NCBI GenBank assembly: GCA_019322815.1
Contig: JAHWIB010000018.1
Span: 1 to 25,079 of the forward strand
Direction of reading: 5' to 3'
Source of the DNA: Candidatus Woesearchaeota archaeon
GTDB taxonomy: Archaea; Nanobdellota; Nanobdellia; Woesearchaeales; WJKL01
Length of the DNA stretch: 25,079 nt
Shown piece after piece: positions 6,239 to 12,889 of the stretch. A program made the translations under genes and the position numbers. Position 1 is the first letter of the stretch, and each line of letters starts with the position of its first letter. The notes under the pieces are model-generated. The model was not told the origin of the DNA. It did no database searches and saw nothing but the letters and a program-made list of their open reading frames with translations.

Positions 6239-6780
6239 GCATTATCACCTAAATAGCCTTCATATTCGTATCCTTTTGCTTCCATATCCAAGAAATCTTT
6301 AATAATCTTGTGCAGCCTATAAGTCCTGTAATATAGTTCATCATAATATATTGATTCAATTTCTCTTCTCATTATATATTTCATCCACCAATCTCTTACA
6401 GCCATCCAAAAGGTTGAAGTCTCCCATCTCTTTTCCCAGTCCAAAGTAAGTGTTCCCTGGATATCAATCTGCAGTCTTGCATTTGTCAATGTTTTTTTAA
6501 TTCCTTTTTGAACAACTTCTACTTCAGTCATATCCCACAAATGAATATCAACTGTAATTGCATGCATGTAGAAATCAGTAACTTTTTTATCCCCTGTAAA
6601 TGTGATTTCCTGCTCAGCTCCAAACGGGCTAGGCACTTTATGCTTGTATTTTGTTTCATGAAACCAAAATCTTCTTGCCTTAAGCCACTGCACCATCACG
6701 TTATATAATCCATCAAAATCAAACAAACCTCTATATCTAATAGTTAACTTTCTACTGTTAATTGCTGTTGGATATGCCAT
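6235..6780 (-). CDS. Tandem paralogue A of the same unknown family, 181 aa, first gene of operon
   Basis: This promoter-proximal member has the same order of blocks (LTIRYRGLFDFDGLY; KKVTDFYMHAITVDIHLWDMTEVEVVQ cut here as separate motifs; DWEKRWE; IIKDFLDM). It is somewhat longer at both ends and more tryptophan-rich, with W residues in the VQWLKARRFWF region and in DWWMKY. A TATA box (about 6802-6811) lies 25-30 bp upstream of its ATG at 6780, directly after the GAPDH terminator hairpins. It has no signal peptide. The three genes form one overlapping transcription unit, which suggests the products work together, possibly as a hetero-oligomer (inference). Confidence 0.77.
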   Translation of the reverse strand: MAYPTAINSRKLTIRYRGLFDFDGLYNVMVQWLKARRFWFHETKYKHKVPSPFGAEQEITFTGDKKVTDFYMHAITVDIHLWDMTEVEVVQKGIKKTLTNARLQIDIQGTLTLDWEKRWETSTFWMAVRDWWMKYIMRREIESIYYDELYYRTYRLHKIIKDFLDMEAKGYEYEGYLGDNA

Positions 6781-6812
6781 TAATTTAATAAAGAAAAAAA
6801 GAATATATAAAA

Positions 6813-6863
6813 GTTACGAAAATGCGAAGCATTTCGTAACCTCAAAATGCTAGAAGCATTTTG
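6813..6863 (-). terminator. Two tandem related hairpins after the GAPDH gene
   Basis: The first hairpin read by minus-strand transcription is CAAAATGC/GCATTTTG (6843-6863, 8 bp, 5-nt loop). It is followed after 2 nt by a 12-bp hairpin with a 1-nt bulge at 6813-6840 (GTTACGAAA plus TGC arms, GAA loop) and then a T-rich stretch. Both hairpins share the core AAATGC-loop-GCATTT. Termination of GAPDH transcripts is inferred from position. The T-rich tail merges with the TATA box of the following operon. Confidence 0.6.
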
Positions 6864-6874
6864 TTGGTTTCTTC

Positions 6875-7870
6875 TTATTTCTTCATAACAACCTTGATCA
6901 TGTCTACCATTCTATTGCTGTATCCCCATTCATTATCATACCATCCAAGCACTTTTATAAATTTTCCATCAATTACATTCGTATTTTGTGCATCAAAGAT
7001 GCATGAATGAGGGTTTCCAACAATATCTGAACTAACTAACGGTTCCTCGCTATATTCTAATATCCCTTTTAATTTTGCTGACTTGAATATTTTATTAATC
7101 TCCTCGATCGAAGTGCTTTTTTCAATTTCACATACAAAATCTGTTACAGATCCGTCAGGAACAGGAACTCTAACTGCAATTCCATCTAATTTTCCTTTTA
7201 GTTCTGGAATAACTTCTGTAACTGCTTTGGCTGCTCCTGTTGTTGTAGGAACAATGTTAACAGCAGCTGCCCTCGCTCTTCTAAGATCCTTATGAGGGCC
7301 GTCTACAATCCTCTGGTCTGCTGTATAGGCATGTATGGTTGTCATAAATCCCTTTTTTATCTTAAAAGCATCATTCAAAACCTTGACCATCGGAGCTAAA
7401 CAATTAGTAGTGCATGAAGCATTTGATATAATCTGTTCCCCTTTGTATTCATTATCATTAACCCCTAAAACTAATGTCTTAACAGGAGTATCTCCTTTTG
7501 CCGGAGCAGATATCAGAACTTTCTTTGCACCAGCTGTTATATGTTTTTCAGCCAATTCTTTTGTTCTAAAAAAGCCTGTAGATTCAACTACAACATCAAT
7601 CTTCAATTCTTTCCAAGGAAGATTTTCAGGCTCTCTTTCTGCAAATACTTTTATTTTCTTTCCATCAATTGATAATTCTGAATCTGTTGATTTGACCTCC
7701 CCAGGAAAAATACCCTGAACAGAATCATATTTGAATAGATGGGCTAATGTCTCATTATCAGTCAAATCATTTACTGCAACAAACTCCAAATCTTTATTAT
7801 TCAAACCTGCTTTTAGAACCATCCTTCCTATTCTTCCAAAACCGTTGATAGCCACGCGAATTTTTGCCAT
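6875..7870 (-). CDS. gap: Type I glyceraldehyde-3-phosphate dehydrogenase (bacterial/eukaryotic-type), NAD-preferring
   Basis: A complete phosphorylating GAPDH of 331 aa. The N-terminal Rossmann fold starts with VAINGFGRIGR; VAVND (Asp35) after the second strand favours NAD over NADP. The catalytic cysteine is in SNASCTTNC (Cys153) and the partner histidine in TTIHAYTADQ. The C-terminal WYDNEWGYSNRM is intact. It converts glyceraldehyde 3-phosphate to 1,3-bisphosphoglycerate in the cytosol. Most archaea use the unrelated type II GAPDH, so this gene looks bacterial-derived. The start is the ATG at 7870, 7 nt after GAGGTG; the in-frame GTG at 7879 is part of that site. A TATA box sits at about 7900-7912. 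Confidence 0.96.
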   Translation of the reverse strand: MAKIRVAINGFGRIGRMVLKAGLNNKDLEFVAVNDLTDNETLAHLFKYDSVQGIFPGEVKSTDSELSIDGKKIKVFAEREPENLPWKELKIDVVVESTGFFRTKELAEKHITAGAKKVLISAPAKGDTPVKTLVLGVNDNEYKGEQIISNASCTTNCLAPMVKVLNDAFKIKKGFMTTIHAYTADQRIVDGPHKDLRRARAAAVNIVPTTTGAAKAVTEVIPELKGKLDGIAVRVPVPDGSVTDFVCEIEKSTSIEEINKIFKSAKLKGILEYSEEPLVSSDIVGNPHSCIFDAQNTNVIDGKFIKVLGWYDNEWGYSNRMVDMIKVVMKK

Positions 7871-7937
7871 GATAAACACCTCTTTATTTATGCTTTGAAT
7901 TATTTATATAAATAGTTTTCTTTTTTAAAATAAAACA

Positions 7938-8067
7938 GCTTAGTAGAAAATCTCACCCTTTTGGGTTAGTGAGAGTTGAAAAGGCTCGTGAGACTGCTCA
8001 ACTCTAATGCAACATCATGCGAAGCCTGAAGGTTGCACGTAGCGAACGAGAGATTTTCTACAGAGCC
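7938..8067. repeat. Structured 130-bp element with terminal inverted repeats and 10-bp flanking direct repeats (MITE-like or ncRNA)
   Basis: GTAGAAAATCTC (7943-7954) is perfectly complementary to GAGATTTTCTAC (8050-8061). The pairing extends imperfectly outward with GCT (7938-7940) and AGC (8064-8066). Inside are four more stems: ACCC/GGGT (7955-7966), AGAGTTGA/TCAACTCT (7972-7979 with 7998-8005), TGCAAC/GTTGCA (8008-8013 with 8032-8037) and CGT/ACG (8038-8048). AAATAAAACA occurs directly on both sides (7928-7937 and 8068-8077). It is markedly more GC-rich than its surroundings. It lies between the divergent GAPDH and 8113 promoters, outside both expected 5' UTRs. No ORF is present. Confidence 0.6.
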
Positions 8068-8112
8068 AAATAAAACAATAAGTTTATATAAAATAAATTA
8101 TTTCTAAATCCA

Positions 8113-9327
8113 ATGAAAAAAAGAGATTTAGTTTTAATATTAACTATTATGCTTATTCTTTTCAGCAGTTTTGTATCAGCAAGAACAACCTGCGAAACAA
8201 AAGGATGTGATATAATTATAACATTAAACATTTCTTTTGCAGGAGCAACGAATGCTCAAATAATCAACTGGGCAAATGAAATAAGCAATGTTTGGAATGG
8301 CAACGGCCAAAAATATGGGCAATGTAAATGTAATGTAAAATTTAAGGTTAATGCTAAAAGTGTAAACAGCTGCACTCCTAAGCCTGCAGGATATCATTGC
8401 GTTGATGTTCTGCCTTGGAATGGAACTGATGAAAGTCTGCCTGCATTGCCTGCAGGGCCAAGAGCAGGAGAAAGAGTCACAGGGTATATGGGCAAGACAA
8501 CACAAAGCCCTTCCGTAGGTGGAGCCAGTATAGATGGAGAATGGAGCGACCAGATGAGCAGGCCGGTTAATCCAAACAACCCTCAAGCAGGAAATTATAA
8601 AGATGCTGCTCATGAAGCAGGCCATATGATGGGATTGAATGATGGAGAAGGAGGAATAATGAATTTTACTTCTGGTGCAAACGCAGCTCCTACTCAGGCA
8701 AACATTGATAATGTCGTTAATAGGATGTGCGGCCAGAATGCCTGCCCAGATAGATGCTGCTGCGGAAACGGGCAAATAGACAGAAATAAAGGAGAGCAAT
8801 GTGATCCTTTCGCGGTTCCAGATGGATGCTCGCAGCAAGAATCCTGCTGCCCTATCTGCTGCAGCTGTGCTCCTTTTGGCCAGGAATGTGATCATATTAG
8901 AACAGTTGATCTAAGCCCTTTTATTGAAGCATATAATTCTGAAGTTAAAAATAATCCAACTATAGCAAAAATATTTGCAAATCAAAAAATAAACTTGTAT
9001 ATTGAAGGAGCAGAAGAATATTCAATGATAACAAGTGATTTAGGAATAGAACAAGCAGAGCAAGGATTCCTAGAAGATCCTACAATGAATGTTTTTTCTG
9101 ATGTAGAAACATTTGAGGATATATCAATAGGAGATTTGGGATTTATGGAAGCTCTGGATCAGGGAAGAGTAACATATGAAGGAGTTGGTTTTGTTAATTC
9201 CATCAAATATGGAGCATTGAATTTGATTTATAGCATATACTCATTTTTTGCAGGAGAAGAGGAAATACTGCCAGAAGAGCCTGTACCTTCTGATTGTCCT
9301 CTAGTCTTGCCGGAAGAGATTATTTAG
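8113..9327 (+). CDS. Secreted metzincin-like zinc metalloprotease with Cys-rich repeat, 404 aa
   Basis: An N-terminal signal peptide (residues 1-23, ending FVSA) directs export. The catalytic motif is HEAGHMMGLND (residues 167-177), followed by the Met-turn GGIMN (Met183). This is the HExxHxxGxxD + Met pattern of metzincins in which the third zinc ligand is Asp, as in snapalysin. A Cys-rich segment follows (about 206-258), with CGNGQIDRNKGEQCD resembling the 'CGNG..D.GEQCD' repeat of other surface proteins. The remaining C-terminal 150 residues form an acidic alpha/beta domain; an SCP2-like fold is conceivable but not established. There is no C-terminal membrane anchor. A TATA box at about 8084-8092 lies upstream. 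Likely roles are processing or turnover of envelope proteins (inference). Confidence 0.82.
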   Translation: MKKRDLVLILTIMLILFSSFVSARTTCETKGCDIIITLNISFAGATNAQIINWANEISNVWNGNGQKYGQCKCNVKFKVNAKSVNSCTPKPAGYHCVDVLPWNGTDESLPALPAGPRAGERVTGYMGKTTQSPSVGGASIDGEWSDQMSRPVNPNNPQAGNYKDAAHEAGHMMGLNDGEGGIMNFTSGANAAPTQANIDNVVNRMCGQNACPDRCCCGNGQIDRNKGEQCDPFAVPDGCSQQESCCPICCSCAPFGQECDHIRTVDLSPFIEAYNSEVKNNPTIAKIFANQKINLYIEGAEEYSMITSDLGIEQAEQGFLEDPTMNVFSDVETFEDISIGDLGFMEALDQGRVTYEGVGFVNSIKYGALNLIYSIYSFFAGEEEILPEEPVPSDCPLVLPEEII

Positions 9328-9419
9328 GAAAAAGCATAAGATTTTTAAGTGAACTACATTCTTATTTTTTTTAAGAGGTGATATAGCCTCTAGGTTATTC
9401 TAGGGCTTTGGGGATTAAG

Positions 9420-9974
9420 ATGGAAAGAGAAACTGGAGATATTGGTGCTGAAGTAAATTCACAAGAAGATAATGCAAGATTAAGAGAGAGAAATGCATAT
9501 TTAGAAGGAAAAGTAATAGAATATGAATTAAGATTAAGAATAAATCAACCTCCTCAAGAAATGATTCTTGGAGAATATCTTAGTAAGTTAAAAGATCCTT
9601 TAGAAAGAAAAAAAATTATAGGAAAGAATGAAGGCATTGTTATTACTGATGTAAGAGTTGCTGATTATAGTTTCAAATATGATTATTTAGTTCTTGGTCT
9701 TATGCAGGGTATGCCTATTGTAGGCATACCTTTTCTTATAGGAGAAATATTTGGAAGAGGAGCTTTAAATTATGTTAGTGTCACTCTTTCTGATGATAAA
9801 GGAAATAAGGTTAAGTTTAAACATTTTTGTCATAAAGATGTACATCCTACTGTTAAAAAAATATTAGATTCTTATGTTGGAAGAAATACATCTAAAGTTC
9901 TTGTAAGATCAACTTCTTCTAGAAATCATTTTATTGAAGGATTTGTTCTTGCTGATAATTATTTGAAATTATGA
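9420..9974 (+). CDS. Hypothetical protein with N-terminal coiled coil and one hydrophobic segment, 184 aa
   Basis: The start is the ATG at 9420; a longer in-frame reading from TTG at 9408 has no better support. Residues about 12-45 form a charged coiled coil (ARLRERNAYLEGKVIEYEL). A beta-rich region with a hydrophobic, Gly-rich stretch (YLVLGLMQGMPIVGIPFLIG, about 88-107) follows and may dip into or contact a membrane. It is not a typical signal peptide. The family is not recognised. The presumed 5' leader (9370-9419) contains an AGAGG/CCTCT hairpin (9374-9391) overlapping a GAGGTGAT sequence and an alternative CTAG/CTAG pairing, but no gene starts at that internal SD-like site. Confidence 0.68.
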   Translation: MERETGDIGAEVNSQEDNARLRERNAYLEGKVIEYELRLRINQPPQEMILGEYLSKLKDPLERKKIIGKNEGIVITDVRVADYSFKYDYLVLGLMQGMPIVGIPFLIGEIFGRGALNYVSVTLSDDKGNKVKFKHFCHKDVHPTVKKILDSYVGRNTSKVLVRSTSSRNHFIEGFVLADNYLKL

Positions 9975-10022
9975 TTTCTTGATCTTCGCAATAAAAAAAA
10001 AGCGCTCAGGGCAAGTGTAAAG

Positions 10023-10979
10023 CTATATTTTGCGTATCTTTGATACGAAAAAACCCTCAGTATCATTGTCCTGAGGCCATAATCTCAAACATTTCTTGAT
10101 AGATGGATCATATTTCTTTCCATCAAATTCTAGGATTGGATCAGATCTTTTTAATTCATGTAGTTTTATCTCTTCTAATTTGGCATTTGGATATTTTTCC
10201 AATAAATAATCAACAACACCCTCATCTTCTTCTGGCTCTAAAGTGCATGTAGAATAAATTATTGTTCCGCCAGCTTTCAAATTATTAAAAGCTGTTTCCA
10301 GTAATTGTTTTTGTGTTCCTGATATTCTTTTTACCATATTAGGATTCCACATCCTCAATGTTTTCAATGATTTTCTTATTGTCCCTGTTCCAGAGCAAGG
10401 AGCATCAACCAATATCCTGTCAAACTGAATATCCTTAAAAAATCTGCCGTGCATCAATGTAGCAATAGAATTAGTGATTCCCATCCTCTGCAGATTAATG
10501 CTAAGGGGTTTCATCCTGTCTCCTTTATAATCATTAGCAATTAAAATCCCTTTATTCTGCATATATTGTGCAATCTGCGTAGCCTTGCTTCCAGGAGAAG
10601 CAGCAATATCAAGAACTTTTTCTCCTGGTTTTGGATCCAAGACAATCGGAGGGATCATGCTTACAGCTTCCTGAACATAAAAATAACCAAGCTGATGTTC
10701 AATCAAATTTCCAACATCTCTTCTTTTTTCTTCACCTTTGCCTTTATGCTCAATCCAGAATCCTTCTCTGCACCACGGCACTTGTTCTAGTTTCCAGTCT
10801 TTTTCTAGTCTTTTTTTAATATCATTGATAGAAATCTTTAATGTATTTACTCTTATGCTCCTTCTCAAAAAACTAAGTGAATATTTTTTAAACTCTTCAA
10901 AATCAGTCAATTTTTCATATCTCTCAATAAACTTATCTTTAAATTCAATTTCCTCTGAATTAGGCATTAATTCAGGCAT
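10023..10979 (-). CDS. NOL1/NOP2/Sun-family RNA (cytosine-5)-methyltransferase
   Basis: A complete 318-aa enzyme that methylates C5 of cytosine in tRNA or rRNA. The SAM-binding motif I is VLDIAASPGSKATQIA (residues about 122-137). The two catalytic cysteines are in DAPCSGTG (Cys195, product release) and YSTCTLEPEE (Cys245, nucleophile). An N-terminal helical RNA-binding part with RSIRVNTLK (about 40-48) precedes the core, and there is no PUA domain. The exact target (tRNA versus rRNA) cannot be read from the sequence. The first ATG at 10979 is used because a TATA box at about 11001-11010 lies 25-30 bp upstream, implying a leaderless mRNA. It is divergent from the AbrB-like gene. Confidence 0.93.
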   Translation of the reverse strand: MPELMPNSEEIEFKDKFIERYEKLTDFEEFKKYSLSFLRRSIRVNTLKISINDIKKRLEKDWKLEQVPWCREGFWIEHKGKGEEKRRDVGNLIEHQLGYFYVQEAVSMIPPIVLDPKPGEKVLDIAASPGSKATQIAQYMQNKGILIANDYKGDRMKPLSINLQRMGITNSIATLMHGRFFKDIQFDRILVDAPCSGTGTIRKSLKTLRMWNPNMVKRISGTQKQLLETAFNNLKAGGTIIYSTCTLEPEEDEGVVDYLLEKYPNAKLEEIKLHELKRSDPILEFDGKKYDPSIKKCLRLWPQDNDTEGFFVSKIRKI

Positions 10980-11030
10980 ATGTGTTAAAATTTTAAAATT
11001 CTATATAAATTTTAGCAAACTTTATATATG

Positions 11031-11074
11031 ATTAGTACTATTTTAAGCTTAAATAAGTATTTAATTAGTACTAA
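11031..11074. promoter_or_regulatory. Two palindromic operator-like sites upstream of the AbrB-like gene
   Basis: TTAGTACTAA (11065-11074) is a perfect 10-bp palindrome ending 1 bp before the ATG at 11076. ATTAGTACTA (11031-11040), with the 8-bp palindrome TAGTACTA, repeats it 33 bp upstream, about three helical turns. They flank TATA-like sequence. Spacing and position next to a DNA-binding protein gene suggest autoregulation (inference). The upstream site is also close to the divergent methyltransferase promoter. Confidence 0.55.
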
Positions 11075-11075
11075 A

Positions 11076-11225
11076 ATGAAATTACAGGACAATAAAGGCC
11101 AGTATAAATTGACTATTCCTAAAGACCTTGCTAAAGTTAAAGGCTGGAAGCAGGGCACTGAATTAGCTGTTGTAATGAATCAAGAAGGAGATCTAGTCAT
11201 AAAAGAAATCAAAAAGAAAAGATGA
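11076..11225 (+). CDS. Small AbrB/SpoVT/MazE-type DNA-binding protein, 49 aa
   Basis: The 49-residue product MKLQDNKGQYKLTIPKDLAK... is a swapped-hairpin AbrB domain on its own. The 'GQYKLTIPKDLAKVKGWKQGTEL' block (loop-strand-loop with IPK, then G..G..L) and the terminal 'GDLVIKEI' strand are family hallmarks. It is expected to dimerise and bind palindromic DNA. I prefer the ATG at 11076 over an upstream in-frame start at 11028, because residues before it do not fit the domain and they would cross the operator repeats. Its TGA overlaps the ATG of the next, surface-protein gene (ATGA at 11222-11225), so the two are translationally coupled. Two palindromes lie just upstream. Confidence 0.85.
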   Translation: MKLQDNKGQYKLTIPKDLAKVKGWKQGTELAVVMNQEGDLVIKEIKKKR

Positions 11226-12889
11226 ACAAAGACAAAACAATAATCCAATTATCAGTAATGGTTCTTATCCTATTAGCTACCTTTACTTTATTTAAAGAAG
11301 CAAATATAACTGGCTTAGCAGTATATGAAGAATCAACAGCATTTGAAGCAGAAGGATTGACAGTTACAGGAGAATATTCTATTTCTTCTAATTGTGCTTG
11401 TACAGATCCATCTAATCAATGCATCAAACATTCAGGCAAGAAAAAAACAGGATCAGTAGAATATGAATTTGATCTGGAAGATGGGCTATATGATATAGCT
11501 ATGAAACATTGCCCTGAAGATGATGGCAATGATATCTATAAATTATATGTTAATAATAATTTTATAAAAGCATTTGAAGAGACATCAGATTCAGGAATCT
11601 GGGAAGAGCATATCTTTGATAATATTGAGCTGAATCAAGGAGATAATGTAAAAATAAGCTGCACAGACCCGGAAGATTCAACATACTGCAGAATTGACCA
11701 GATAATATTCAAAAAGATAAGACAAACAGTTGATGTGAATGAAACAATTGAGGATGCAGATAAAATACCGATAAATTCAACAATAAGATGGATCAGGTCT
11801 GGTGAAGTTATGCAGGAATCATCAGGAGAGATTCATAATTATAAATTAGAGCAGGGTGATTATGATCTAGAGATTATTCCTGATCATAAATCAATCAAAA
11901 AAATAAGATTCAATAAAAAAGTAAATTCAGATATTTCAGATATTGTAGACGTTGATGAAGATCCTTCTCCTGATACTGAATACAGCCAGACATATGCAAT
12001 TGAACCAAAAGATCCTGAAATAGAAGATGCAACAGTTACAATAACTGCAACAGGAACAGAGTTATTTAAATGCAAAGAATGGGATTTTGAGAATAGAGAA
12101 TGTGAAGAAGAATGGTTTAAATTAATGGATACAATTCCAGGGCAGGAATATTCATTTACTGTTGACTGCGGTTACAAAGAAAAAGGAGGATGCACTTGTA
12201 AAGGCATCAGGTTTGTTGATTTATTTTCCAGCTATTCTTTGACTAATGGTAATTCATATTCTGTAACAGTAGAAGTATTCAAAGGTTCAGGAACGAGTCC
12301 AAGCAGCTTATTGGATTCAGAAACAATTAATTTCAATTCTCTTCCCAAATATTCAATTGACAGTAATCCAGGAGATTCATCAAGAGGAAACCTAATAATA
12401 GAAGAGATAAATCAAAGCGGAATATTGATCAAGTTCCACAACACAACTCAAGGAAGATTATTAGGAGATAATACATTTAAAATAACAATTGATTCAAATA
12501 CACTAGGTCCAGATACAATTCACCTGTCTTGTTCACAGCCAGTAGATATTGGAGATGATTTTGGAGATTTTAAAGTTATAGATATAGATAAAATATTTTC
12601 AGGCTCTGATTGCCAACTGCCTGTATTAAATCTAATATCCATAGCAAATAATTCAGTTATTAATACAAGCAATGTAACATTAGAATATACTGTTTATGAT
12701 ACAGATCAGACAATCTCTTACTGTGAATTAATAATAAACGGTTCAGTTTACCAGACAGATTATTCAATCATAGAAAATATTCCTCAATATTTCAATATCA
12801 GCCTGGCAAATGGAACTTATTCATGGTCAGTTAACTGCACAACATCAAATAATTATGAAGCTGCTTCAGATACATGGTATTACAATTAG
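11222..12889 (+). CDS. Large surface protein, N-terminal part (apparently frameshifted), signal anchor + ITGLAV motif
   Basis: The N-terminus is a membrane segment (residues about 7-28) followed by NITGLAVYE, a motif also seen in the 21556 product. A beta-sandwich region (about 38-170) with paired cysteines resembles carbohydrate-binding-type modules ('FEAEGLTVTG...YDIAMKHC...YKLYVNN...RIDQIIF'), but this assignment is weak. Further beta-rich domains follow, ending in an Ig-like domain (about 470-555) containing many N-x-S/T sequons. The stop TAG at 12887 cuts this Ig-like domain, and the +1 frame continues seamlessly into the next ORF. There is no C-terminal anchor in this part. The gene is coupled to the AbrB-like regulator by a 4-nt overlap. 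A role in the cell envelope is inferred. Confidence 0.8.
   Translation: MNKDKTIIQLSVMVLILLATFTLFKEANITGLAVYEESTAFEAEGLTVTGEYSISSNCACTDPSNQCIKHSGKKKTGSVEYEFDLEDGLYDIAMKHCPEDDGNDIYKLYVNNNFIKAFEETSDSGIWEEHIFDNIELNQGDNVKISCTDPEDSTYCRIDQIIFKKIRQTVDVNETIEDADKIPINSTIRWIRSGEVMQESSGEIHNYKLEQGDYDLEIIPDHKSIKKIRFNKKVNSDISDIVDVDEDPSPDTEYSQTYAIEPKDPEIEDATVTITATGTELFKCKEWDFENRECEEEWFKLMDTIPGQEYSFTVDCGYKEKGGCTCKGIRFVDLFSSYSLTNGNSYSVTVEVFKGSGTSPSSLLDSETINFNSLPKYSIDSNPGDSSRGNLIIEEINQSGILIKFHNTTQGRLLGDNTFKITIDSNTLGPDTIHLSCSQPVDIGDDFGDFKVIDIDKIFSGSDCQLPVLNLISIANNSVINTSNVTLEYTVYDTDQTISYCELIINGSVYQTDYSIIENIPQYFNISLANGTYSWSVNCTTSNNYEAASDTWYYN

Noticed and set aside
7335..7718. 127-aa plus-strand frame inside GAPDH
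   Set aside because: Shadow of a highly conserved enzyme gene on the other strand.
7943..8064. H/ACA guide RNA
   Set aside because: An ACA triplet follows the long stem, but the interior has several separate hairpins and no clear guide pocket or k-turn.
7938..8067. Riboswitch for GAPDH or the metalloprotease
   Set aside because: The TATA boxes of both genes lie between the element and the genes, so it is not in either leader.
8224..8895. 223-aa minus-strand frame
   Set aside because: It lies antisense to the metalloprotease, whose signal peptide, catalytic motif and Cys repeats are convincing; the antisense protein has no recognisable pattern.
10023..10055. CGTATC/GATACG hairpin as convergent terminator
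   Set aside because: It lies within the last codons of the RNA methyltransferase gene, and no T-run follows it in the direction of that gene; chance is sufficient.
11028..11075. Longer start for the AbrB-like gene
   Set aside because: The extra 16 residues are not part of the domain and would be encoded across two operator-like palindromes.
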